Positions 1 to 8,162 of a stretch of DNA of 64,000 nucleotides are shown here, in pieces. Origin of the DNA: Acidobacteria bacterium Ga0077534. GTDB lineage: Bacteria; Acidobacteriota; Blastocatellia; Pyrinomonadales; Pyrinomonadaceae. Within the stretch, counting starts at the first letter, position 1; every line of letters starts with the position of its first letter. Both the position numbers and the translations under genes were made by a program. The stretch spans positions 124,001 to 188,000 of the forward strand of contig LNEI01000018.1 of assembly GCA_001464455.1 (NCBI GenBank). Reading direction: 5' to 3'. The notes beneath the pieces were generated by a model that saw only the letters and a program-made list of their open reading frames with translations, was not told where the DNA came from and did not search any database.

Positions 1-47
1 CTTAATGCAAACTGGATCGCCTTCTCCAATGCGATACTCTTAGCCAT
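1..47 (-). CDS. 5' end of an unidentified gene, cut by the window edge
   Basis: An ATG at position 47 (read on the minus strand) follows a purine-rich ribosome binding sequence (AGAAGGA) and opens a reading frame that runs off the window after about 15 codons (MAKSIALEKAIQF...). It is the next gene downstream of the microcompartment genes and on the same strand, so it is probably part of that operon. The first residues are vaguely like the start of four-helix-bundle (S23-type) proteins, but 15 residues cannot decide this. The spacer between it and the EutN gene at 157 is about 110 bases long and contains short repeats of the AACTGACAACTA type. Confidence 0.45.
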   Translation of the reverse strand, partial: MAKSIALEKAIQFAL

Positions 48-156
48 TTCCTTCTCACTTGGATCCTAACAGTTTATAGTTTTTGAGTTTATAGTTAAAA
101 GTTGTATCTGTTAACTGACAACTACCTAACTAACAACTGTTAGGCCCTATCAGCTT

Positions 157-441
157 CTAGCTATCAATTTTCAGCAAGTCAACATAATCTACGACCCCGA
201 CTATCGCCGAATCGATCGCGGCACCTGGCTTTCCCGTCGCGGCCGTTGAGGCTGACCAGCCTTCCTGAGCAATTATCACGATATCGCCTTCGCCGGAGTT
301 TACGGAATCTAGTGCGATGCAGGTATAGTCCATGTCATCGCCTTCAGGCGTGATCTGTCGGCAAAGCATCGCACGGGTGCCCTCGTAACGCTGGTTCTTC
401 TGCGTTGCTACGATATTGCCGATGACTCTCGCCAGTAACAT
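157..441 (-). CDS. EutN/CcmL-type microcompartment vertex (pentamer) protein
   Basis: A 94-residue protein with the full pattern of the EutN/CcmL family (BMC-P): N-terminal MLLARVIGNIVAT strand, a central GEGDIVIIAQEG segment and the C-terminal AIVGVVD strand near residues 78-87. In this family five subunits form a truncated pyramid that closes the vertices of a protein-shelled microcompartment. It is the last of three BMC-P genes in the operon, with only three bases between it and the upstream EutN gene at 445-723, so the two are probably co-translated. Three different BMC-P genes alongside one hexamer gene is the layout known from the planctomycete and acidobacterial aldolase-type compartments. 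The family assignment is secure; which vertex role each paralogue has cannot be read from sequence. Confidence 0.9.
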   Translation of the reverse strand: MLLARVIGNIVATQKNQRYEGTRAMLCRQITPEGDDMDYTCIALDSVNSGEGDIVIIAQEGWSASTAATGKPGAAIDSAIVGVVDYVDLLKIDS

Positions 442-444
442 GTG

Positions 445-723
445 CTATTTACCCTGAAAAACGTGGGCGTCGGAATCAATGATCCCGACGATCGTACAAT
501 CGGTAGGGGTTTCGTCACGTTTGAACGGAAAGGACGCCTCTTTACCTCGACACCAGAAAACGAGCTCCCCCTCGCCGGCACCGACCGCATCGAGAGCTAT
601 CATTGGCTTGCCTTTTGGTTTGAGGTCAGCGTCAAGTGTCTGGACGATGAGAAACTTTCGCCCATGGAGGGTTTCGTTCTTGACCGTCGAAACGACGTTG
701 CCGATGACGCGTGCGATCTGCAT
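445..723 (-). CDS. EutN/CcmL-type microcompartment vertex (pentamer) protein
   Basis: A 92-residue second BMC-P paralogue. It shows the family landmarks MQIARVIGNVVST at the N-terminus, GAGEGELVFWCRG in the middle and CTIVGIID near residues 76-83. The protein is diverged from its neighbours at 157 and 1141, so the copies are old duplicates rather than a recent tandem amplification. Its start lies two bases after the end of the DoxX gene at 726-1139 in the direction of transcription, so translation is likely coupled. Expected role: capping of icosahedral vertices of the shell. Confidence 0.9.
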   Translation of the reverse strand: MQIARVIGNVVSTVKNETLHGRKFLIVQTLDADLKPKGKPMIALDAVGAGEGELVFWCRGKEASFPFKRDETPTDCTIVGIIDSDAHVFQGK

Positions 724-725
724 TA

Positions 726-1139
726 CTACCTTCCGTAACGTCTATAGCTCCGTGGACGTTCGTAACTCGCAAACGCTATCGCGAGAAACGAGGCGACGAG
801 CAGAACGCTGTATTCGATCCCGTTCCGGCCGGCACCGACGACAAACCAGCCCTCCTGCCAGTGAACCAGCACAATTCCAATTGAAAGATGAGCGGCAAAA
901 ATGAGTGCGATGACCCAGGTGTAGAAACCCGCCGCGAGCAAAACGCTGCCGACGAGTTCAAAGATCGTGATCGCCCATGCAAGATAGAACCCTAAAGGTA
1001 AGCCCTGCATACCAAGAAACTCGCCAAATCCACCGACCGTTCCGTTGCCTATCCGGGCCGCTCCGTGGATGAACATCAAGATCGCCAGCACCATGCGGAT
1101 AAATACTATTACTTGTGCTTTACGATCAGAATGTTGCAT
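726..1139 (-). CDS. DoxX-family membrane protein inside the microcompartment operon
   Basis: A 137-residue protein with four hydrophobic segments, roughly residues 9-29, 48-70, 73-93 and 105-125, and the DoxX-type N-terminal pattern RxVLAILMFIHGAARI with a basic C-terminal tail. DoxX relatives are small inner-membrane proteins tied to quinone or thiosulfate redox chemistry and oxidative stress; the exact role here is unknown. The gene is sandwiched between two BMC-P genes with gaps of one and two bases, so it is transcribed and translated with shell genes. A membrane protein is not part of a shell, so it may supply a redox or stress function needed by the aldehyde-producing pathway, or may simply be a hitch-hiker. 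Confidence 0.8.
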   Translation of the reverse strand: MQHSDRKAQVIVFIRMVLAILMFIHGAARIGNGTVGGFGEFLGMQGLPLGFYLAWAITIFELVGSVLLAAGFYTWVIALIFAAHLSIGIVLVHWQEGWFVVGAGRNGIEYSVLLVASFLAIAFASYERPRSYRRYGR

Positions 1140-1140
1140 C

Positions 1141-1413
1141 TTAGGCCTGCGAAAAGTCGATCTCGTCGATAACGCCGATTATCGCCGAATCGACTGGGCA
1201 GTCCTTATTTCCTTCAGCCATACGCGCCGATGAACCGCTGACGACGATCACCTTTTCGTGAAAGCCCGCCCCGACCGTGTCAACAGAAACAATATAGCCG
1301 CTCTGGTCAGTACCGTCTAAATTGATGGGTCTGACGATGAGCAGCTTTTTGCCCTTGAGACGTTCGTCCTTATGGGTGGACACCACAGTGCCCAGGATGC
1401 GTGCGATTATCAT
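1141..1413 (-). CDS. EutN/CcmL-type microcompartment vertex (pentamer) protein
   Basis: A 90-residue third BMC-P paralogue, with MIIARILGTVVSTHKDE at the start, a central GAGFHEKVIVVSGSSAR segment and SAIIGVIDEID at the C-terminus. The basic stretch after the first strand (KDERLKGKKLL) is typical for the family. It follows the hexamer gene at 1489-1767 after a 75-base spacer that contains imperfect GGTCAGTGGTCAG repeats in both orientations (about 1425-1490). It is one base from the DoxX gene. Family assignment is firm. Confidence 0.9.
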   Translation of the reverse strand: MIIARILGTVVSTHKDERLKGKKLLIVRPINLDGTDQSGYIVSVDTVGAGFHEKVIVVSGSSARMAEGNKDCPVDSAIIGVIDEIDFSQA

Positions 1414-1488
1414 TTGCAGTTGTCAGTGATAGGTGGTCAGTGGTCAGCAGCAGAGAGCATCTGGCTACTGACCACTGACCACCGGCCA

Positions 1489-1767
1489 CTATTTTCTAAC
1501 TACCGGCAGCGTCTCGTCGACGCTCGAGTGCGGGCGTGGAATAACATGAACACTAACCAGCTCGCCGACCCTTCGGGCTGCAGCTGCTCCGGCGTCGGTA
1601 GCGGCTTTTACCGCAGCAACGTCTCCACGAACGATAGCGGTAACAAAACCGGCACCGATCTTTTCGTAGCTGACCAATTCAACGTTAGCCGCCTTGACCA
1701 TCGCGTCGGCCGCTTCGATAACGGCGACGAGGCCTTTGGTTTCGACCATTCCTAATGCTTCCTGCAT
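1489..1767 (-). CDS. BMC-domain hexameric shell protein (EutM/PduA/CcmK type)
   Basis: A 92-residue single BMC-domain protein (BMC-H). The N-terminus [23 protein letters not shown] is the classic start of this fold, and the conserved lysine of the hexamer edge lies in [10 protein letters not shown]. The pore-loop region after [17 protein letters not shown] and the ending VHVIPRPH (near residue 80) also fit the family. Hexamers tile the facets of the shell. A strong ribosome binding site (AAGGAGAAAC) precedes the ATG at 1767. It is the only hexamer gene visible here; others may lie outside the window. It sits between the class II aldolase and the vertex genes. Confidence 0.93.
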   Translation of the reverse strand: MQEALGMVETKGLVAVIEAADAMVKAANVELVSYEKIGAGFVTAIVRGDVAAVKAATDAGAAAARRVGELVSVHVIPRPHSSVDETLPVVRK

Positions 1768-1871
1768 TTAGTTTCTCCTTACTATCCTGATAGTTTACCC
1801 CGAAATGACTCCGTTGCAGAAACCCGCACAAAGTAAGGGCTCTCGCAAATGACTCATGCCGAAAAATGCCT

Positions 1872-2687
1872 TTAGTGCGTGCGGCCTTCTTCAAGTCCGG
1901 CAGCTTGACTTAAGAGCTCGATAAGTTCCTCTCGTGTGAACGATATCTTCTGCTCGCTGTGACCATTAGACCCGGGATAACTGACGTCGAGATCGCACAC
2001 GATGCCGGCGTCGTGGAGATATCCACACGCCTGGCAGCGGGCGTTCGATTTGAGAAATCCAGCTTTCTCCCTGATCTCGATCAGCTTGGATATGGAGTCT
2101 GCGGGCAGTTCGTTTGCTCCGCCAAGCGTCTTGGCGAGCGTCGCTATCTTAGCGGTGTGCTCCAGTGTTTCGAGCCGATCATAAGCCTGCCAGATGTCTT
2201 CGCCGTAAGCAACAGCTCCGTGATTAGCCATCAGTAGAGCGTTGTGATGCGGAACGAAAGGCTTCATCGCCTCGGTCAGTTCGTTTGTCGACGGAGTTCC
2301 GTATGCAGTTAGCGGCACGCAGCCCAGGGTCAGTACAACTTCCGACAGTATCGGCTTGTCGATCGCCAATCCCGCCACGGCGAAAGCCGTTCCATACGGC
2401 GGATGAGCGTGACAGACCGCTCTAATATCGGGCCGCATCTTATATATCAGCAGATGCATCGCAAGCTCGGACGACGCCTTTTTATCGTTCAGGGCTCTGC
2501 CGTCGATATCCGTAAGAGCGAGACATTCCTCGGTCATGCGGCCTTTCGACGTCATCGTCGGCGTCGCCAAAACCGCATTTTCGTCTAGACGAATACTTAC
2601 ATTACCGTCGTACGCCACAACATAACTACGGTCGTACAACAACGTGCCGACCTCAACGATCAGCTTCCTTGCTTGCGATTCATCCAT
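1872..2687 (-). CDS. class II aldolase (L-fuculose/rhamnulose-1-phosphate aldolase type)
   Basis: A 271-residue class II aldolase/adducin-family enzyme. The zinc ligands line up with those of L-fuculose-1-phosphate aldolase: Glu74 (ASSELAMH), His93 and His95 (VCHAHPPYG) and His156 (MANHGAV). These enzymes split a deoxyketose 1-phosphate into dihydroxyacetone phosphate and an aldehyde, in this family usually L-lactaldehyde. Shell genes follow directly, which fits the planctomycete-type fucose/rhamnose compartments where the aldolase is encapsulated. The core ends near residue 215. It is followed by a cysteine-bearing linker (CQACG) and a C-terminal amphipathic helix (FTREELIELLSQAAGL) that could be an encapsulation peptide. 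Substrate choice between fuculose- and rhamnulose-phosphate cannot be read from sequence. Confidence 0.85.
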   Translation of the reverse strand: MDESQARKLIVEVGTLLYDRSYVVAYDGNVSIRLDENAVLATPTMTSKGRMTEECLALTDIDGRALNDKKASSELAMHLLIYKMRPDIRAVCHAHPPYGTAFAVAGLAIDKPILSEVVLTLGCVPLTAYGTPSTNELTEAMKPFVPHHNALLMANHGAVAYGEDIWQAYDRLETLEHTAKIATLAKTLGGANELPADSISKLIEIREKAGFLKSNARCQACGYLHDAGIVCDLDVSYPGSNGHSEQKISFTREELIELLSQAAGLEEGRTH

Positions 2688-2693
2688 CTAAAA

Positions 2694-3149
2694 CTAGTTC
2701 AGCGAAAAGTCGTATTCGATCATCTTCGTCGAATCGACTGCAACGCCGTCAACGACGGCCGGACGGAACCTGATCTTGCTCGCGGCTTCGATCGCCTGCG
2801 TTGTAAGCCCGTGCGGCAATTCAGACAAAGGCTTGACATTGCCGACCGTACCATCCCGAAGGAACTCGACCTTAAGTTTCACAACGCCTTCGGTACCGGA
2901 ACGCCGGGCTGAATCCGTATAGGCCGCCCGTGGCTTGGATTCGATAGCGAGCGGGGTTTCGGCCGAATTTCGGTAAGCCTTAAATTTACTTCGTCCAGTG
3001 TTGCAGTACGTTTTACCGGATCTAAGCCCGTTCTCAACTACGACTGGCGACACATCCGCGAGCGGCGAAAAGATAAACGTCGGAATGATCCCGACAACAA
3101 GGCCAAGCAAAAACGGAATTGCTCGTTTTGCGACTGCCAAAAGCTCCAT
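2694..3149 (-). CDS. membrane-anchored TonB C-terminal-domain protein
   Basis: A 151-residue protein with one N-terminal membrane segment (about residues 10-30) and a TonB-type C-terminal domain. The latter is shown by AAYTDSARRSGTEGVVKLKVEFLRDG, followed by KIRFRPAVVDGVAV and a terminal YDFSLN. Such stand-alone TonB-C proteins are frequent in Acidobacteriota and do not always serve TonB-dependent transport. The ATG at 3149 has an excellent ribosome binding site (AGGAGGTTTTT). It ends six bases before the aldolase gene, so it is probably the first gene of the microcompartment operon, a hairpin at 3175-3217 separating it from the gene behind. Whether it works with the compartment is unknown. 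Confidence 0.75.
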   Translation of the reverse strand: MELLAVAKRAIPFLLGLVVGIIPTFIFSPLADVSPVVVENGLRSGKTYCNTGRSKFKAYRNSAETPLAIESKPRAAYTDSARRSGTEGVVKLKVEFLRDGTVGNVKPLSELPHGLTTQAIEAASKIRFRPAVVDGVAVDSTKMIEYDFSLN

Positions 3150-3174
3150 AAAAACCTCCTATATGAAACAAGAA

Positions 3175-3217
3175 ACCACAGATTAACACATCGCTTGTCG
3201 GCGCGTTAACCTGTGGT
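3175..3217 (-). terminator. probable terminator hairpin of the 107-residue gene
   Basis: An inverted repeat with arms CCACAGATTAAC and GTTAACCTGTGG (one unpaired base each) brackets a 15-base loop. Read on the minus strand it follows the stop codon at 3237 and is followed by TTTCTTGTTT, so it could end that transcript before the TonB-C gene. Confidence 0.5.
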
Positions 3218-3236
3218 CTGGGTTATCGGAAAAAAA

Positions 3237-3560
3237 TTATTTTGCCTGTCTCGCCGGTGCGGGAGGCAGCGGGGGCATTTCTACCGGAAACTCAGGACCG
3301 ACGCCGCGAGGCTTTTCGTGAGAGACTCCGGGGATCTCAGATAGATCGCGTGTTTCTAATTCCTGACGAAGACGAAAATTCTCCCTTTCGAGCCGCTTGT
3401 TTTCGTGTTTCAGGCGTTTACATTCAGCTTTTCGTGATTTCCAACTGTTTGAGCGGCTAAAATTCGGCGCCACATTCACAAAAAAGCTGGCGATAAAAAG
3501 ACCGATGGCGAATGTCGCCAGAAATGGCAGAAGCCTACGTAAAATTCCCTTGTTTCCCAT
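3237..3560 (-). CDS. small membrane protein with coiled coil, function unknown
   Basis: A 107-residue protein with one membrane segment near residues 10-30 (LLPFLATFAIGLFIASFFV). A strongly charged heptad-like helix follows (residues about 42-70, KRLKHENKRLERENFRLRQ), then a proline-rich tail ending PPLPPAPARQAK. I do not recognise a family. The layout resembles its neighbour at 2694-3149 in having a short N-terminal anchor (PFL..xxxIGLF) and a periplasmic domain; both anchors are similar enough to suggest a common origin of the N-terminal module. Confidence 0.55.
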   Translation of the reverse strand: MGNKGILRRLLPFLATFAIGLFIASFFVNVAPNFSRSNSWKSRKAECKRLKHENKRLERENFRLRQELETRDLSEIPGVSHEKPRGVGPEFPVEMPPLPPAPARQAK

Positions 3561-3759
3561 TAAATAATACCTCTTGAGATGTCAATTATGATTACGCCTG
3601 AATGAGACTTTCAGTTTCAGCCTCAAACAATATTTTATACTTCTTGAGCGGCGCCGCAAAGCAAAATCTTTTGCTCATGAACTATTTCGTTGCAAATCGC
3701 CCGCGAGCCGTTGCCCTAGAGATGAACTTGAACTAAAATTGTCGTTTCATTAGTGAAAC

Positions 3760-4368
3760 ATGATCGCCTTTCTGTCAGGAAAACTGCTTGAAAAGCAAGC
3801 AAACACGGCCATCGTCGATGTTGGCGGCGTCGGGTACGAGGTTTCAATACCGTTGACGACCTTCTACGAACTCGGCGAGGTCGGTTCGGACGTCGAGTTG
3901 CGGATATACACGCATGTTCGCGAGGACGCGATCCAGCTTTTTGGTTTCAAGACGCTCCGCGAACGCGACCTCTATCTGAAGCTTATCGCCGTCCAGGGAA
4001 TCGGCCCGAAATCCGGCATCGCGATGCTTTCCGGCATGAGTGCCGACGAGATCATCGCCGCCCTTCGGTCAAACAATCTCGCCCGGCTGACGACGATTCC
4101 CGGTGTCGGGCGAAAAACGGCCGAGCGAATGGTCATCGAGCTCCGCGATAAGGTCGGCGATATCGCCCCCGGATCCGCATCGACCGACGTTGGATCAGGT
4201 TCTTCGCTCCCGGCTGACTCCGTGTTCGACGACGCCCTTTCCGCTCTCGTCAACCTCGGTTATCAAAAGAACGCCGCCGAAAAAGCCCTCGATCAGGCCG
4301 CAAAGGAAGGCACCGATCTCACCGTACAGAAATTGCTACGTCGGGCTCTGCAACTTCTGGCAAAATAA
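3760..4368 (+). CDS. ruvA: Holliday junction branch migration protein RuvA
   Basis: A 202-residue RuvA of normal length. Domain I is the OB fold (MIAFLSGKLLEK..., residues 1-64). Domain II carries the two helix-hairpin-helix motifs, LIAVQGIGPKSGIAML (about 74-90) and LTTIPGVGRKTAERMV (about 110-125). Domain III (about 155-202) is the small RuvB-contacting domain, after a flexible Gly/Ser-rich linker. RuvA tetramers bind four-way junctions and load RuvB. The ATG at 3760 gives the conserved MI start. ruvB lies 1.5 kb downstream on the same strand with two unrelated genes between; no ruvC is seen. Confidence 0.97.
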   Translation: MIAFLSGKLLEKQANTAIVDVGGVGYEVSIPLTTFYELGEVGSDVELRIYTHVREDAIQLFGFKTLRERDLYLKLIAVQGIGPKSGIAMLSGMSADEIIAALRSNNLARLTTIPGVGRKTAERMVIELRDKVGDIAPGSASTDVGSGSSLPADSVFDDALSALVNLGYQKNAAEKALDQAAKEGTDLTVQKLLRRALQLLAK

Positions 4369-4569
4369 CATATGAGTTATCTCTAATTATCTGTGTTGTT
4401 TACGCTAAAAGTACGCACCTTAGGTCAAAATCAGCATTTTGCGTCGATTTGTGCATAATAGGCCAATTCACGCGATTTGGCATTCATTTTTCTATCGAAA
4501 TAAGGTTCAATCGTTCAGGCGTGGATTACGTTCCGCGGTTTTGTCTCCAACAGCGACCAAGAATTAAGA

Positions 4570-5331
4570 ATGCTCTCGATGATCCGACAATTCCGCCACG
4601 ACATTTCCCCGCTAGACTCGCGTGCGATGTTTGCTCTTGTCTACGCGGCGGTCGGGCTGACATGTATTGCTTACCTTAAAGACGCCACCTACCTGCGAGT
4701 ATTGCTTGCAAATACACCGTGGGTCTCGGCCGGAGTAGAAGCCGCCGAACCTACGACCAATAATCTGTATGCGCTCGTTTGGTGGGTTTTCGTTTCGGTG
4801 TTTTTCTATTTCGTCATTCCAGCCATCTGGGTGCGTTTTGTCCAACGACGCGCTCTGAGCGAGATCGGATTAAAGCTCACGATCGAAGAAGGTTTTTGGA
4901 AGCTGCTCGCGGTGTGCGTCGCAGTTATGCTGCCGATCGTTTATGCGATGTCCCTGACCGCGAGCTTTGCGGAAAAGTATCCGTTTTTAAGATTCTACAG
5001 CTCCGACGCGCCCATGGGAACGGCGCTTTTGATCTGGGAACTGATCTATTTCCTGCAGTTTTTTGGACTCGAATTCTTCTTCCGCGGCTTCCTGGTCCAC
5101 AGCCTGAAACCGTCGCTCGGCATCTATTCGATCTTCGTGATGACCGTGCCGTACACGATGATCCATTTCCAAAAACCCATGCCCGAAACCTTCGCCGCCA
5201 TCTTCGCGGGAATCTTCCTCGGCTGGCTAAGCTACCGCAACGGCTCCATCTGGCTGGGACTGATATTGCACTGCGTCGTAGCTTTCTCGATGGACATTTT
5301 GGCTTTGTATCAAAAGGGATTGCTGTTTTGA
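4570..5331 (+). CDS. CPBP/CAAX-protease-like membrane protein (Abi family)
   Basis: A 253-residue polytopic membrane protein, with about six to seven hydrophobic segments. The C-terminal half has the CPBP (type II CAAX protease, Abi) layout: GLEFFFRGFLVHSL near residue 168, then PYTMIHFQKP near 198, then LILHCVVAFSMD near 235. The usual first motif EExxxR appears as LExxxR, so one of the two catalytic-region glutamates is missing, while the Arg and both histidines remain. CPBP proteins include intramembrane metalloproteases, bacteriocin-maturation and immunity proteins, and inactive relatives. It lies between ruvA and ruvB on the same strand. Confidence 0.8.
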   Translation: MLSMIRQFRHDISPLDSRAMFALVYAAVGLTCIAYLKDATYLRVLLANTPWVSAGVEAAEPTTNNLYALVWWVFVSVFFYFVIPAIWVRFVQRRALSEIGLKLTIEEGFWKLLAVCVAVMLPIVYAMSLTASFAEKYPFLRFYSSDAPMGTALLIWELIYFLQFFGLEFFFRGFLVHSLKPSLGIYSIFVMTVPYTMIHFQKPMPETFAAIFAGIFLGWLSYRNGSIWLGLILHCVVAFSMDILALYQKGLLF

Positions 5332-5420
5332 TACGTGTGATAAAATTTGGCGTTTCAGGCCAAAGGTTGGCAGTGGGAGATTGCGATATGGAAAGTTATA
5401 TAGATTGTAGGAGGAAAGGA

Positions 5421-5927
5421 GTGAAAATCTTTTTGTGTGTGGCCGTCGTTTTAGCATCACTATTAGGGGTTCAATCGTTCGAAGCATCAAAAGCGAAGAC
5501 TGTAGATCTAGAAAAGGTAATAGTTCGAGCTCATGGCTTTGCTCGAACCAAAGACCGACCGGAAGAGTCTGCACTTTTCCAGCTAACTAGTGAAAATCGT
5601 TCGTCATCTGCTATGACGACTGTTCCGAAGGGGAAAAAATTGATCGTGACCGATTTTCTTTTCGACGCGCGACATATGAAGGAGGACGTTGTAATCAATT
5701 TAAATCAAAGGATTGAAGACAAAACATCACCGAGCTACAAGAAGACGCAGCCTTTGCAACAGGTCGCCCTAAAGGCTGGTGAGTCGAGGGAAATCAGTTT
5801 GTGTACAGGTTATGTTATTCACGCCGGAAATGGAATTGTTGGATGGACTAACGCAGGTCTTATGCCTGACCAAGGTGTCCAGATGAATTTTACCGGCTAC
5901 TTGATCGATGAGGATAAAAATCTCTAA
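5421..5927 (+). CDS. secreted hypothetical protein
   Basis: Reading from the GTG at 5421 gives a 168-residue protein with a signal peptide ([19 protein letters not shown]). This start has a good Shine-Dalgarno sequence (GGAGG, six bases away). An ATG at 5388 in the same frame would add eleven residues and has no such site, so I prefer the GTG. The mature part has no motif I know and is polar, with a possible beta-sandwich pattern. Its stop codon overlaps the start of ruvB (TAATG), so the two are translationally coupled. Its link to recombination, if any, is unclear. Confidence 0.65.
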   Translation: MKIFLCVAVVLASLLGVQSFEASKAKTVDLEKVIVRAHGFARTKDRPEESALFQLTSENRSSSAMTTVPKGKKLIVTDFLFDARHMKEDVVINLNQRIEDKTSPSYKKTQPLQQVALKAGESREISLCTGYVIHAGNGIVGWTNAGLMPDQGVQMNFTGYLIDEDKNL

Positions 5928-6967
5928 TGTCGAACGCTGCCGCCATCAACATTCGAGACGAAGACCTTTCCCCCGACGAAACCCGGTTCGAGGCGACCTT
6001 GCGCCCGGCACAGTTATCTGAGTACATCGGGCAGGCGAAGGTTAAGGAGAATCTTCGTGTTTTTATGAAAGCGGCGCTGAAGCGGCGTGAGGCTTTAGAT
6101 CATATTCTGCTGACCGGCCCGCCGGGTTTGGGGAAGACGACGCTTTCTAACATCGTGGCAAACGAAATGGGCGCGTCGTTGAAATCGACTTCGGGGCCGG
6201 TTATCGAAAAGGCGGGTGATTTGGCAGCGATCCTCACGGGTCTCGAAGAAGGCGATGTGCTGTTTATCGACGAGATCCATCGGCTCAATCCGGCGATCGA
6301 GGAAATTCTTTATCCGGCGATGGAAGATTACAGCCTCGACATCATGATCGGCCAGGGCACGGCGGCGAGGTCGATCAAGCTGGAACTGCCAAAATTCACC
6401 CTCGTCGGAGCAACGACGCGCCCCGGAATGCTGACCGCTCCGCTGCGGGCGAGATTTAATATTGTCTTCAATCTCGATTTCTATTCCGTCACCGACTTGC
6501 AAACGATCGTAAACCGTTCGGCAAAAATACTCGGCGTCGGGATCGACGAATCCGGTTCACACGAGATAGCCCGCCGCGGCCGTGGGACGCCGCGAATCGT
6601 CAACCGGCTCTTGCGGCGAGTGAGAGATTTTGCCGAGGTCGATCACGAAGGCCACATCGACGAGCACGTTGCCAACGACGCGCTCAATCGGATGGAGGTT
6701 GACAATTTCGGCCTCGACGAAACCGATGCCAAGATGCTGAAATGCATCATCGAAAAATTCGACGGCGGCCCGGTCGGTCTTGGGACGCTTTCCGCCGCGA
6801 TCCACGAGGAGAAAGAATCGATCGAAGAAATGATCGAACCATATCTGCTCCAGATAGGATTCCTAAACAGAACTCCCCGTGGACGTATGGCCACCCGCCT
6901 CGCCTACCAGCACTTCGGCCTCGAAGCACTAATGCGCCGCGACGATAATCCGACATTGTTCGGGTAG
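5927..6967 (+). CDS. ruvB: Holliday junction branch migration helicase RuvB
   Basis: A 346-residue AAA+ ATPase with all RuvB landmarks: Walker [10 protein letters not shown] at residues 64-72, Walker [10 protein letters not shown] near 113, sensor [16 protein letters not shown] near 165, and the C-terminal winged-helix domain (about 260-335) including [12 protein letters not shown] and [15 protein letters not shown]. Two hexamers drive branch migration at RuvA-bound junctions. Its ATG overlaps the stop of the upstream secreted-protein gene. After the stop there is a 400-base non-coding stretch full of a short interspersed repeat. Confidence 0.97.
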   Translation: MSNAAAINIRDEDLSPDETRFEATLRPAQLSEYIGQAKVKENLRVFMKAALKRREALDHILLTGPPGLGKTTLSNIVANEMGASLKSTSGPVIEKAGDLAAILTGLEEGDVLFIDEIHRLNPAIEEILYPAMEDYSLDIMIGQGTAARSIKLELPKFTLVGATTRPGMLTAPLRARFNIVFNLDFYSVTDLQTIVNRSAKILGVGIDESGSHEIARRGRGTPRIVNRLLRRVRDFAEVDHEGHIDEHVANDALNRMEVDNFGLDETDAKMLKCIIEKFDGGPVGLGTLSAAIHEEKESIEEMIEPYLLQIGFLNRTPRGRMATRLAYQHFGLEALMRRDDNPTLFG

Positions 6968-7374
6968 TGGGTTACGAAAATCTAGGGACGCAAAAAATGT
7001 CAGTACCACCTTCGGTAGCGGGTGGGGTTTTCGAAGCAGCGGATCGAAAAAGTTGGGACGCAACGCGCGTCAGAACCGCGAGCGGTAGCGACCGGGTCAA
7101 CACACACACGAGGCTACGCGACGGGAACGAAGAATTTTTACACAGATAAACACGGATGAAACGGATGAACACTGATTATTATGGGGCCGCATCGAACCTC
7201 CTGTCAGTACCGGGAACGATAGTGACCGGGGGCCTTGAACGCCATCCACTATGAATCTATCGGCAACCGCAAAACTGCGACTTCGAAAGCCCGTCCACTC
7301 CGTTCCTGGTACTGACAACAATTTTGGGACGCATACCGCGGAATAAAAGTAACGAGAACCGACATAACTAAGTC
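6968..7374. repeat. non-coding stretch with four copies of an interspersed repeat
   Basis: No convincing gene lies here. The stretch holds repeat units around 6999-7027, 7070-7097 and 7203-7234 with the form GTCAGTACCxxCxxCGGTAGCG followed by GGTGG or ACCGGG, and a reverse-strand partial copy at about 7302-7317 (GGTACTGAC). Most units are preceded by TTGGGACGCA or AGGGACGCA (6984, 7055, 7324). The same repeat occurs as a perfect inverted pair inside the glycosylase gene at 16199-16310. This looks like a REP-type or other short palindromic element family spread by an unknown transposase. Confidence 0.75.
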
Positions 7375-8019
7375 ATGACTAAAAAACTACTCTACATCAT
7401 CGCACTTGTAACCGCCGTTGCACTTTGGGACGCAACTGCAAATGCCCAATCCACAACCATCATTTCCGCCGAAGACGCTGCCAAAAACGCCTTGAACGTC
7501 GGTGCCAAGGCTCCTGCTTTCGAGCTAAAAGACAGCACGGGCAAGCTGGTCAGCAGTAAAGACCTGCTCAAACAAGGCAGTATGGTACTGACATTCTATC
7601 GCGGCGCGTGGTGCCCGTTTTGCAACACTTACCTGCGAAAGCTCGGCCAGCGCACTGCCGACATCAAAGCCGCCGGCGGCCATCTGGTCGCGATCTCGGT
7701 CGAAAACCCCGACTCCTCGATGGCAGTTGCAAAAAAGAACGAAGTTCTGTTCCCGGTTCTCAGCGATCCTAATCTCGACCTCGCAAGAAAATTCGGCATC
7801 GTTTTCCAACTGCCTCCTGACACAGCCGAAACGTACAAAAGCCGGGGCCTCGACCTTGCAAAACGCAACTCAATGGAAAAACCCGAGCTGCCGCTCGGCG
7901 CGACCTACATCATCGACAAAACAGGAAAGATCACCTACGCCTTCATCGACGCCGACTACCGCAAACGCGCCGAACCGGACGTGATAATTGAGAACTTGAA
8001 AATGAAGGCGAAAATGTAG
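7375..8019 (+). CDS. secreted peroxiredoxin-like protein (AhpC/TSA family)
   Basis: A 214-residue protein with an N-terminal signal peptide (residues 1-25, ending TANAQ) and a thioredoxin-fold peroxiredoxin domain from about residue 43. The active-site region reads FYRGAWCPFCNTYLRKL (near 77-93), which places Cys in a CPFC motif as in the PrxQ/AhpC-TSA-2 type; PGAxxxxD-type features are replaced by LPLGATYIIDKTGKI near the C-terminus. The protein would reduce peroxides or act as a thiol-disulfide protein in the periplasm. Single gene between a repeat-rich gap and the convergent gyrA. Confidence 0.85.
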   Translation: MTKKLLYIIALVTAVALWDATANAQSTTIISAEDAAKNALNVGAKAPAFELKDSTGKLVSSKDLLKQGSMVLTFYRGAWCPFCNTYLRKLGQRTADIKAAGGHLVAISVENPDSSMAVAKKNEVLFPVLSDPNLDLARKFGIVFQLPPDTAETYKSRGLDLAKRNSMEKPELPLGATYIIDKTGKITYAFIDADYRKRAEPDVIIENLKMKAKM

Positions 8020-8107
8020 CTGCGAGGTTTTATTCGGTGTGGTTTCGTGGTTATTCCCAAGAATTTATACCCGAATATTGCGGAAAATTTCCGTAGCGGC
8101 CATAAAA

Positions 8108-8135
8108 GTAGCTGTCAGCCTTGGCTGACAGCTAC
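8108..8135 (-). terminator. probable gyrA terminator, possibly bidirectional
   Basis: A 13-base perfect stem (GTAGCTGTCAGCC with GGCTGACAGCTAC) with a two-base loop lies between the convergent peroxiredoxin and gyrA genes. On the minus strand it is followed by TTTTAT, and it starts 28 bases after the gyrA stop. Confidence 0.7.
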
Positions 8136-8162
8136 CAGTTCTTTGAAAATTAGAAAACGTTT

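Noticed and set aside
4779-5387. 382-residue open frame ending at 5927
   Set aside because: Its first two thirds overlap the CPBP-like gene in another frame and encode Arg-rich, low-quality sequence; the real gene begins near 5421.
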